NCBI GenBank assembly: GCA_946479055.1 | Contig: CAMLEX010000273.1 | Coordinates: 1 to 6,884, forward strand | DNA: 6,884 nt | Direction of reading: 5' to 3' | From: an uncultured Bacteroidota bacterium | GTDB taxonomy: Bacteria; Bacteroidota; Bacteroidia; Chitinophagales; Chitinophagaceae | In this document: in pieces, positions 1 through 6,800 of the stretch | Layout: each line of letters opens with the position of its first letter | How positions within the stretch are numbered: position 1 is the stretch's first letter | Position numbers and translations under genes: made by a program | The notes under the pieces: model-generated | What the model was told of the DNA's origin: nothing | The model's database searches: none | Seen by the model: only the letters and a program-made list of their open reading frames with translations

Positions 1-1201
1 TTCCCAAATTGGATTAGCACCCGCATCTACCCAAAAAATTATTACCAGTGTGACAGCTTTTGAATTGTTGGGGAAAGATTATAGATATAAAACAGAATTT
101 GGAATATCAGAAAATATGGGCAATTCAAACCTCTGTATTATACCATCCGGCGACCCTACATTGGGAAGCTGGCGATGGGAATCGACAAAAGAAAAAAATG
201 TTTTAGCCAGAGTTGTTAAAGCTCTAAAGTTGACGAAATTAAATAATCCTGAAACTGTATATATAGAGGCAAAAGGATGGAATGCTGAACAAATTCCTGA
301 TGGCTGGATATGGCAGGATATAGGAAATTATTACGGCGCTGGTGCACAAGTCTTTAATTGGAGAGAGAATCAATATGATATTGTGTTAAAATCGGGAGAT
401 AAGATTGGCGATGTAGTTACGGTTGTAGAAACGAAACCTGTTTTATATTCCTTACGCGTAGTGTCAGAGGCAAGTTCTGCTTCAAAAGGCTCTGGCGACA
501 ATGCCTATATATATTTGCCGGCATACCGGACTAATGCGACTATCAGGGGAACTATTCCGGTAAACGAAAACCAGTTTGAAATTTCCGGTGCAATGACAAA
601 TCCGGCAAATCAATTTATTGAAACTCTTAAAGACTCTTTAAAGGTTAAATCCAATCAAAAAAGTTATTTATCCTCAATCTATATTTATGAACCATTAAAA
701 AATAAGCCCAAAATATTTCATACAGAATTTTCCCCTTCCCTCGATTCCATCATCTACTGGTTCAATAAAAAAAGTATCAACCTCTATGGCGAGGCATTGA
801 TAAAAACAATGGCTTATAATAAGAGAGGATTTGCATCAACAGACAGCGGGGTTGCTATTGTTAAAGATTTCTGGAAACAAAAAGGTATTGACGAAGATGA
901 ACTGAATATCTATGATGGTTGCGGTTTATCTCCGCTCAACCGTGTTACCACTCATGCCCAGGTAGAAATTTTAAAGTACGCACAGAGTAAAAGTTGGTAT
1001 CCTTACTTTTATAATGCATTGCCTGAATTCAATGGCATGAAAATGAAAAGCGGCACGATCAGCGATGTAAAAGGTTTTTGTGGATATCCTAAAGCAAAAG
1101 ACGGCAAAGAATATATTTTCTCTTTCCTGGTCAATAACTACAATGGCTCAGCTTCCGTGCTGGTAAATAAAATGTATAAAGTACTTGATGTAATAAAGTA
1201 A
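1..1201 (+). CDS. dacB: D-alanyl-D-alanine carboxypeptidase/endopeptidase, peptidase S13 (PBP4) family, 5'-truncated by window edge
   Basis: This is a periplasmic penicillin-binding protein that trims or cleaves peptidoglycan peptide cross-links (family knowledge). The reading frame is open from base 2, and its first codons read SQIGLAPASTQKIITS, which contains the SxxK motif with catalytic Ser at 26-28 and Lys at 35-37. The GTG at 50 is therefore an internal Val codon, and the true start lies left of the window. The S13-typical motif SGDPTLGS follows about 40 codons later. The second motif is SIN (773-781, in KKSINLYGEAL) and the third is KSG (1046-1054, in MKSGTISDVKGF), a Ser variant of KTG. 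The roughly 240 residues between motifs 1 and 2 match the large inserted domains of S13 enzymes. About 399 codons are visible, so probably only the signal peptide and a short N-terminal stretch are missing. One oddity is DGCGLSPLN where the family usually has DGSGLS. The stop is TAA at 1199-1201. The S13 assignment is secure; endopeptidase versus carboxypeptidase preference cannot be read from sequence. Confidence 0.95.
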   Translation, partial: SQIGLAPASTQKIITSVTAFELLGKDYRYKTEFGISENMGNSNLCIIPSGDPTLGSWRWESTKEKNVLARVVKALKLTKLNNPETVYIEAKGWNAEQIPDGWIWQDIGNYYGAGAQVFNWRENQYDIVLKSGDKIGDVVTVVETKPVLYSLRVVSEASSASKGSGDNAYIYLPAYRTNATIRGTIPVNENQFEISGAMTNPANQFIETLKDSLKVKSNQKSYLSSIYIYEPLKNKPKIFHTEFSPSLDSIIYWFNKKSINLYGEALIKTMAYNKRGFASTDSGVAIVKDFWKQKGIDEDELNIYDGCGLSPLNRVTTHAQVEILKYAQSKSWYPYFYNALPEFNGMKMKSGTISDVKGFCGYPKAKDGKEYIFSFLVNNYNGSASVLVNKMYKVLDVIK

Positions 1202-1219
1202 GGCTTAAGAAATGTTATG

Positions 1220-1264
1220 CCAAACAACCATAAACAACAAACTATAAACCACAAACAAACTCAT
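1220..1264 (+). repeat. G-free leader with a tandem 14-nt repeat upstream of the DUF6526 gene
   Basis: No G occurs on the + strand from 1220 to 1264. Inside it, CCATAAACAACAAA (1228-1241) is followed directly by CTATAAACCACAAA (1242-1255), identical at 12 of 14 positions. The tract ends in the start codon at 1263. I see no Shine-Dalgarno sequence and no hairpin. Such A/C-rich unstructured leaders fit the SD-independent initiation known in Bacteroidota, but a function for the repeat is inference only. Confidence 0.55.
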
Positions 1265-1691
1265 GAACGAACAAAATTTTAAAAAACACAGTCGTTACAT
1301 TCCGCTATGGCATTTTATTATACCGCTAATAATACTTTCTTTATTAACAGGCAGTATTATAAATCTTGTTCATGCAGAAGCTTCTAATGTTTATTCAGCT
1401 GCCTTGTTAGCGGTAATTGCGGTATTATTGATTGGTTTTTATTGGTACACTCGCTGGTTTGCACTCCGGGCACAGGACAGGGCGATCCGTGCGGAAGAAA
1501 ATTTCCGTCATTTTATACTAACTGGTAAGCCGCTTGATAGTCGTTTGCGTATGGGACAAATCATTGCACTTCGTTTTGCAAGCGATGAAGAAATGCCTGC
1601 CTTGGCAAAACGTGCACTGGAAGAAAAATTATCGCAAAAAGAAATTAAACAGGCAATTAAAACCTGGAGACCTGACTATAACAGGGTATGA
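1263..1691 (+). CDS. DUF6526-type small membrane protein
   Basis: A 142-residue protein of unknown function. It opens with the short polar segment MNEQNFKKHSRYIP, followed by two hydrophobic segments at about residues 15-36 and 44-64 that should form a transmembrane hairpin. A charged cytoplasmic-type tail of about 75 residues follows (RAQDRAIRAEENFRHF, then LRMGQIIALRFASDEEMP, ending in KTWRPDYNRV). This arrangement, with the QNxKxHxRxxP opening and the IALRFASDEE block, matches what I recall of DUF6526, a family common in Bacteroidota; the assignment is from memory. The ATG at 1263 is supported by an in-frame TAA at 1245-1247. It lies 61 nt after dacB on the same strand, so co-transcription is possible. 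No catalytic residues are recognisable. Its TGA stop directly abuts the stop of the convergent protease gene. Confidence 0.88.
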   Translation: MNEQNFKKHSRYIPLWHFIIPLIILSLLTGSIINLVHAEASNVYSAALLAVIAVLLIGFYWYTRWFALRAQDRAIRAEENFRHFILTGKPLDSRLRMGQIIALRFASDEEMPALAKRALEEKLSQKEIKQAIKTWRPDYNRV

Positions 1692-2702
1692 TCAAAAACC
1701 AAACCGGCGAAAGAATGACATATCCATATCCAGCAACCAGGGTGCTGCCAGTGCGGAAATCCAGACAAGAAAAATAAATATTTTTCCGGCAATTGAAAGA
1801 TCCTGTATTAAGTGGCGGTGTAGCAAACCTTGTATAGTTGTCATCACTTTTTCTTCCCGGTTGCTGTATTCATAAGGAGGAGCTTTGGGAATATCTTTGA
1901 AGGAGGGATGTTCTTCTATTAAAATATTACGCATTTTCCAGTAATCTTCATCCGGCATTTCTTCATAAGATGTATCAGCATTGATTCCTTCCTGTTCAAT
2001 TCTCTTTTCTGCATGATCCATTTTTTTGTCAGACCGTAACCGTAAAAGCATCATTACAGGGAAAATAAGAAGTATATAAAAGTTCAATTTCCAGGCAACC
2101 CAGCACATCAATGCAGCAGAAATTAAAATAAATAGTTTGCTGATGATGCTTTCTTCATCTAAGAAAACCCGGTTCAGCAATTGGCCGCCATCTAAAGGAT
2201 AAATGGGCAGCAGGTTAATAAGGTTCAGTATAATAAATAACAACGCAATTTGTGATAATGAAATATCAAAAGGATAATAACCGGTACTATGATTTTTATC
2301 TATAAAATAAAATATAATTCCCAGGATGATGCCCGGTAATGGACCCGCTAATAAAATAACCGAAGATTGTATTTGTGATACTTCTCTTTTTGTTCCCGAT
2401 ACATAAGCACCCAATAAAGGAATAAAGAAAATGCCTAGTTCGCTGTACCGGTAATATTTCATGGCAAGGAAATGTCCCAATTCATGAATGACAACGATAG
2501 CCGTTATCAGCAACAGCATTTTATAACTTGGGAAAATATAGTAACCTAAAATTAGATATAGGGCAAGACTGGTAATCGAACGCAACCATATATTAGTGGG
2601 CTGATCCTGCTTTTTGTATTTGGGAGGATAGGCAACTACTGTTTCCGGTGAAACAGCTTGTTCTTCATTTGATTGGTAAGAAGGTGACGGAACGTTTTCC
2701 AT
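1692..2702 (-). CDS. Site-2 protease family (M50) intramembrane zinc metalloprotease
   Basis: A 336-residue polytopic membrane protein. The zinc site HELGH is at residues 73-77 (context VVIHELGHFLAMKYY) inside a hydrophobic segment, and the third-ligand motif NLLPIYPLDGGQLL is at about 163-176, with Asp171 as the expected ligand. Both are hallmarks of M50 proteases, which cut substrates within the membrane. Hydrophobic segments lie at about 43-58, 61-82, 113-134, 150-167, 186-203 and 206-221. No PDZ domain is seen. The N-terminal 38 residues are polar and Pro/Glu-rich. A charged, probably cytoplasmic stretch (about 222-303) and one more hydrophobic helix (about 304-324) extend the C-terminus. 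The ATG is fixed by an in-frame TAA immediately before it (2705-2703). It starts 9 nt after the thioesterase stop, so the two are probably one operon. The substrate is unknown, and I would not call it RseP or SpoIVFB from this sequence. Confidence 0.9.
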   Translation of the reverse strand: MENVPSPSYQSNEEQAVSPETVVAYPPKYKKQDQPTNIWLRSITSLALYLILGYYIFPSYKMLLLITAIVVIHELGHFLAMKYYRYSELGIFFIPLLGAYVSGTKREVSQIQSSVILLAGPLPGIILGIIFYFIDKNHSTGYYPFDISLSQIALLFIILNLINLLPIYPLDGGQLLNRVFLDEESIISKLFILISAALMCWVAWKLNFYILLIFPVMMLLRLRSDKKMDHAEKRIEQEGINADTSYEEMPDEDYWKMRNILIEEHPSFKDIPKAPPYEYSNREEKVMTTIQGLLHRHLIQDLSIAGKIFIFLVWISALAAPWLLDMDMSFFRRFGF

Positions 2703-2711
2703 TTATTAAAA

Positions 2712-3122
2712 TTAGCTAAAATAGGGCTGTAGTTTCTTTAGTAATTGCTCAGGCATTACGGTTCTTTTCATGGTTTTTGACTCCATAAAATACAAAATAA
2801 TTTTCCCCGTTGCTAATAATTCGTTTTTTTCATTGAACACTTCGTGATGAAACTCTATTTTATGATGAACCGGCAGTTCTTTCAGGATCACTTTTATGGT
2901 CAGCAAATCATCATATAAAGCCGGACGCAGGTAACGGCATTGCACTTCGATCACCGGCATAATGATTCCCATTTTTTCCATATCTGCATAGGTAAAACCT
3001 AATTGCCGGATCGATTCAGCACGGGCTGTTTCAAAATAAGGAAAATAGTTGCTATGATACACTACACCCATCTGGTCGGTTTCGGCATAGCGGACTCGTA
3101 GTTGGGTTTCAGTAGTGAACAT
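2712..3122 (-). CDS. Acyl-CoA thioesterase, YbgC/4-hydroxybenzoyl-CoA thioesterase-like hotdog protein
   Basis: A 136-residue single-domain hotdog-fold enzyme, the usual length for this family, predicted to hydrolyse acyl-CoA thioesters in the cytoplasm. The N-terminal signature ETDQMGVVYHSNYFPYFETAR (residues 14-34) carries the candidate catalytic Asp16, the conserved GVVYH turn with His23, and Glu31 on the central helix, matching the YbgC/4HBT-I pattern (D-x-x-G-V-V-Y-H, then E-x-A-R). The later strands (PVIEVQCRYLRPALYDD and KIEFHHEVFNE) also follow the fold. There is no signal peptide or membrane segment. An in-frame TAA lies 9 nt upstream of the ATG (3134-3132), so this start is the first available. 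It is followed after 9 nt by the M50 protease gene, and no tol-pal genes are nearby. Chain-length preference cannot be inferred; short-chain or aromatic acyl-CoA is typical of relatives. Confidence 0.92.
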   Translation of the reverse strand: MFTTETQLRVRYAETDQMGVVYHSNYFPYFETARAESIRQLGFTYADMEKMGIIMPVIEVQCRYLRPALYDDLLTIKVILKELPVHHKIEFHHEVFNEKNELLATGKIILYFMESKTMKRTVMPEQLLKKLQPYFS

Positions 3123-3136
3123 TTTACGATTTTAAA

Positions 3137-3175
3137 ACTTGAAAATTGAGCATTGAAAATGGAATATTGAACATT
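3137..3175. repeat. Low-complexity TTGAAAATT-type degenerate repeat
   Basis: The gap upstream of the thioesterase gene contains successive variants of one short unit: TTGAAAATT (3140-3148), TTGAGCATT (3146-3154), TTGAAAATG (3153-3161) and TTGAACATT (3167-3175). The units overlap and drift, as in a decayed simple repeat. It lies just upstream of the ATG of the minus-strand thioesterase gene. Function is unknown. Confidence 0.5.
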
Positions 3176-3208
3176 TTTTCGGATTGACTTTCATTGATCA
3201 ATGCTCAA
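3146..3208. repeat. 11-bp perfect inverted repeat overlapping a 12-bp palindrome
   Basis: TTGAGCATTGA at 3146-3156 is the exact reverse complement of TCAATGCTCAA at 3198-3208, with a 41-nt spacer. The right arm overlaps a separate perfect palindrome, CATTGATCAATG at 3192-3203. On the minus-strand transcript the structure would sit in the doxX-thioesterase gap, ending 23 nt before the thioesterase start codon. The two foldings share bases and so exclude each other. It could be a weak terminator or attenuator for doxX, a protein-binding site, or an incidental by-product of the surrounding repeat. No clean U-tract follows the palindrome. Confidence 0.5.
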
Positions 3209-3230
3209 CGCAGGAAATGAGATAAGTGTC

Positions 3231-3638
3231 TTATTTCCCGATCAATTTATCCATGCTGATCTTGCCCGGACCAGTAAACAATAAGGCAAGATAACCAAAC
3301 AGGTATAAGGTTGCCATTTCTCCCTGCCCGAAAAAATCTCCTTTATGTGCAATAAAGAGAGCTACCGCCATGACGATGATCAGGGGGATACAGGCCAGGC
3401 GAGTAAACATTCCCAGCAAGATAAACACCCCGCAAAAAAATTCTGCAAAGATGACTAAAGCCATTGAGGTTGGGTGGCCGATATGAAAAGGATCTGCAAA
3501 ACTGGACGACTTGGAGGCAAAGTTGATCAGTTTGCTATAGCCATGGGGAATAATTAAACCACCCAATGCCAGGCGAAGTAAAAGAGTTGCGAATGCGATA
3601 CCATTATCCGAATAGTTAATGCTAAAGAGTTTTCTCAT
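3231..3638 (-). CDS. DoxX family membrane protein
   Basis: A 135-residue integral membrane protein with four hydrophobic segments at about residues 14-33, 57-77, 81-98 and 106-122. The family pattern is visible: LLRLALGGLIIPHGYSKL in helix 1 with its HG-x-x-K ending, a polar loop, then FAEFFCGVFILLGMFTRLA spanning helix 2 and the start of helix 3, and a C-terminal GPGKISMDKLIGK tail typical of DoxX proteins. The family is widespread and mostly uncharacterised. Some members are linked to quinone or thiosulfate oxidation and others to redox stress, but no partner gene for those roles is present here. It is transcribed away from the TPR gene through a shared 194-nt region, and lies 108 nt upstream of the thioesterase gene on the same strand. 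Co-transcription with that gene is possible but not shown. Confidence 0.9.
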   Translation of the reverse strand: MRKLFSINYSDNGIAFATLLLRLALGGLIIPHGYSKLINFASKSSSFADPFHIGHPTSMALVIFAEFFCGVFILLGMFTRLACIPLIIVMAVALFIAHKGDFFGQGEMATLYLFGYLALLFTGPGKISMDKLIGK

Positions 3639-3739
3639 TTGGTGTTGAATTTTGAAGGTGCAATAATACAGAAAGAATTTTTAATTGTTTTGAAGGAGCC
3701 TGCAAAGTGTAAAATGTTAAACAAGATGTAATAAAAGAC

Positions 3740-3748
3740 TTATCCACA
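3740..3748 (+). promoter_or_regulatory. Perfect DnaA-box 9-mer (TTATCCACA)
   Basis: TTATCCACA equals the strong E. coli-type DnaA box. It lies in the doxX/TPR divergent region, 84 nt before the TPR start codon. Only a poorer partial match is nearby (TTATCCAAC at 3803-3811), so there is no box cluster of the kind expected at an origin. It may be a DnaA-regulated promoter site or chance; a single 9-mer is weak evidence. Confidence 0.3.
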
Positions 3749-3750
3749 CC

Positions 3751-3774
3751 TGTTTGGAATGATGTTTGGCATTG
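3751..3774 (+). repeat. Tandem TGTTTGG direct repeat, 12-nt period
   Basis: TGTTTGGAATGA (3751-3762) is followed directly by TGTTTGGCATTG (3763-3774), with the first seven bases identical and 9 of 12 matching overall. It lies immediately after the DnaA-box match and upstream of candidate -7 elements for the TPR gene. It could be an operator half-site pair or duplicated -33 TTTG elements. Short and unproven. Confidence 0.35.
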
Positions 3775-3832
3775 CTTGAAATAATTTGAATATTCGCAAC
3801 GTTTATCCAACATCGGTTAAAGGACATACGGC

Positions 3833-6800
3833 ATGAAGCAATCATTTTTTCTCGCAATAGCTACTGTTCTCTCCATTTCTGCGTTCAGTCAGCAAACTAT
3901 TTATTATTCCGACCCGTTTACAAAATTTAAAGAAGCCAAAGAGTATTTTCAAAAAGAACAATACAGCCTTGCCTACCCTTTATTAAAAGAATTGAAACAA
4001 TCGGTAAGGGAAACAGATAGAGCCAATAATTCTGTAACAGTACAGGAGATCACTTATTATACAACAGCCTGTGCCCTTAAGCAAGGTGAAGAAAGTGCGG
4101 AAGAGCAGGCTATTGATTATATAGACCTGGAAAAAAATACGGCAAGAGTTCAGATGATGAACTTTCAGTTGGCCGAGTATTATTTCCGCCAGAAGAATTT
4201 TAACAAAGCAGTTGCACATTATGAACAAGCCAATATCGCAAACCTGAGCAATAAGGATATTGCTGCGATGAAGTTTCACCAGGGCTATTCCTATTTTACC
4301 ATGCAACAGTTTGCAAAGGCCAAACCTTTGTTCAATACAATCCGTTCAATGAGGGATGATCCAAATTACCTGGATGCAAACTATTATTACGGATTTCTTG
4401 CTTTCCGGGACAAACAGTATAATGAAGCATTGCAAAGTTTTAAGATAGTAGAAAATGAAAAGGATTATGCAACAGTAGTTCCTTATTATATAGCACAGAT
4501 CTATTACATACAAGGGAAAAAAGAAGAAGCTCTTAAATATGCTGAAAATAAGATCAAAACAGGCAAATCACAATATTATGATCTTGAGCTGAAACAAATG
4601 ATCGGTCATGCTTATTTTGAAAGAAAAGAATATGATAAAGGATTGCCTTACCTGGAAGATTATGTAAAAAGCTCCCCCAAAGTTCGGCGTGAAGACCTGT
4701 ATGAACTTTCTTATGCATACTATATGGGCAACCAGTTGCCAAAAGCAATTGAAGGTTTTAAACAGTTAAGTGGTAAAGAAGATTCATTAAGCCAGAGTGC
4801 TATGTACCTGCTGGGCGATGCTTACCTGAAAACAGGACAAAAGAGTAATGCAAGAAATGCATTTCTTTTTTGTGCTTCCAACAGTAGTGACCGTAAGCAG
4901 CAGGAAGTTTCTAAATTTCAATATGCACGTCTTTCCTATGAGTTGGGTTACCAGGATGAAGCATTGAATAGTTTAAAAGCATTTTTGAATGATTACCCCA
5001 ACTCTGCTTACGATGCGGAAGCAAAAGACTTGTTGGTAGCAGTATTGACTAATACCAATAACTATCGTGAAGCATTGTCATTATTAGATGGAATGAGCAA
5101 TCCCACTCCCAATGCGAAAAGATTATATCCAAGAATTTTGTATGGGCGGGCAACAGAATTTGTAAATGATGGAAGATTAGCCGAGGCTGATGCATTGCTG
5201 GATAAAGCCCTGAAAGATCCGAACAACGGTTCTGTACTACCATTAGTAAATTTTTGGAAAGGAGAGATAGCTTACCGCAATAACAGGTTGGATGATGCTA
5301 TAAAATATTACAACGCCTATCTAAGTGGTGGATCACCAACCAGTGGTGAAGCAAATGTTTCCAATGTGCGTTATAATTTGGGTTATTGTTATTTGAGAAA
5401 AGAAAATTACCCGGCTGCATTGGGATTTTTTGAGCCGCTGGCAAAAAATCCTGCATTGAATTCTGATGAACTTACACAGGATGCGTATCTACGTACGGCC
5501 GATTGCTATTATATGGAACGCAATTACAGCAAGGCGAAAGCCATGTATGAAAATGTGATAAAATTTTCATGGCCGGCAGAAGATTATGCTACTTTCCAGA
5601 ATTCAATGATAGCAGGTATTAAAAGTTCTAAGGATAAGATCAGTTTACTGAATACGATGAACAGGAAGTTTCCTTCTTCTGATTTGATAACAGATGCCAA
5701 CCTGGAAATAGCCAATACTTATATGGCAGATGAAAAATTCAGTGAGGCGATCCCATATTTGAATAATGTGATAAAGGAAAGTGGTAATGCCAGCTATAAA
5801 CCACAGGCTTATCTTAAATTAGGTACGGCCTATTACAACCTCAACAATAATGCTGAAGCATTAAAACATTACCAGGAACTTGTAGCGCAGTACCCTAATT
5901 CGCAGGAGGCGGGCGATGCACTGGATAATGTAAAAGTGATCTATATTGAAATTGGGAAAACTGATGACTATGCTGCTTTCATGCGTAAAGCAGGAAAGCC
6001 TATCAGCGTAGATACCGAAGATTCGCTTACCTATGCCGCTGCGGAAAATCAATTGACAAATGGAAATACGACTGCGGCACTGAACTCTTTTAATAGTTAC
6101 CTGCAAAAATTTCCTGATGGTGTATATGCAATGGACGCTAATTTTTATCGTAGTGAAATTTATAGTAGTAAAAAAGATTGGAATAATGCTTTAACGGGTT
6201 ATGAAACAGTAGCTGCCAATGCGCCTAATAACTTTGCTGAAAAAGCTATATTAGCAGCGGCACGTATTAATTTCTTTGAATTAAAAAATTATGCAAAAGC
6301 AGAAACCTATTATATCCAGTTGGGCCGTGAGGCTTCCAACCAGGAAAATCAACTGGAAGCAATGCGTGGTTTATTACGCAGCCAGTATCAATTGAAGAAA
6401 TGGACAGAGGCTGCTGCCAATGCTAAAGATCTTGCTACGGCAAAAGGAAGCAGTAACGATGATAAAGCTCTGGCAAATATGGCCATCGGAAAATCATTTG
6501 CAATAAACAGGCAATACGACCAGGCTATCGCTAATTTTAAAACAGTAGTTCAATTGAATAAAGCCGCATTGGCTGCTGAAGCAAGGTATGAGATAGCAGA
6601 TAGCTGGTTTGAATTAAATAAACTGGCTGATGCTGAGAAAGCGGCTTTTGAAGTGATCAATAAATCCGGATCGTATGATTATTGGGTTACCAAAGCGTAT
6701 ATCCTGTTGGGTGATGTATATTTTAAACAAAAAGATTACTTCAATGCTAAAGCTACTTTCCAGAGTGTAGTTGATAATACAATAGAGCCAACACTAAAAA

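Larger units (their letters stand above)
3639..3832. promoter_or_regulatory. Divergent intergenic region between doxX and the TPR gene
   Basis: This 194-nt AT-rich gap must hold promoters for both diverging genes. On the + strand, TTTG at 3765-3768 followed 22 nt later by TATTCGC at 3791-3797, or TAATTTG at 3782-3788, only loosely resembles the Bacteroidota -33/-7 pattern (TTTG and TAnnTTTG). On the - strand, TATTATTGC (complement of 3660-3668) matches TAnnTTTGC with one mismatch but lacks a good -33 partner. Neither promoter can be placed firmly. No real gene is seen in the gap. Confidence 0.4.

Noticed and set aside
50..52. GTG as the start codon of the first gene
   Set aside because: The frame is open to the left edge and encodes the catalytic PASTQK motif just upstream, so this GTG is an internal Val codon.
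1731..1747. CAGCA/TGCTG hairpin as a terminator for the convergent genes
   Set aside because: The stem is only 5 bp, has no following T-tract and lies inside the protease coding sequence.
1534..1875. Plus-strand reading frame overlapping the end of the DUF6526 gene and the protease gene
   Set aside because: It overlaps two well-supported genes in other frames and its translation is lysine-rich and without family features.
3137..3208. CRISPR-like or transposon-end repeat in the doxX-thioesterase gap
   Set aside because: The units are about 9 nt and overlap without unique spacers; there is no transposase, target duplication or cas gene nearby.
3622..3813. 63-codon minus-strand reading frame in the divergent intergenic region
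   Set aside because: It overlaps the doxX start, has no recognisable features and covers what must be promoter DNA.
3639..3832. Replication origin in the divergent intergenic region
   Set aside because: There is only one perfect DnaA box, no box cluster and no typical origin-flanking gene.
3983..6106. Four minus-strand reading frames of 64-107 codons inside the TPR gene
   Set aside because: They lie wholly within a strong coding region and show low-complexity or Cys/His-rich shadow translations.
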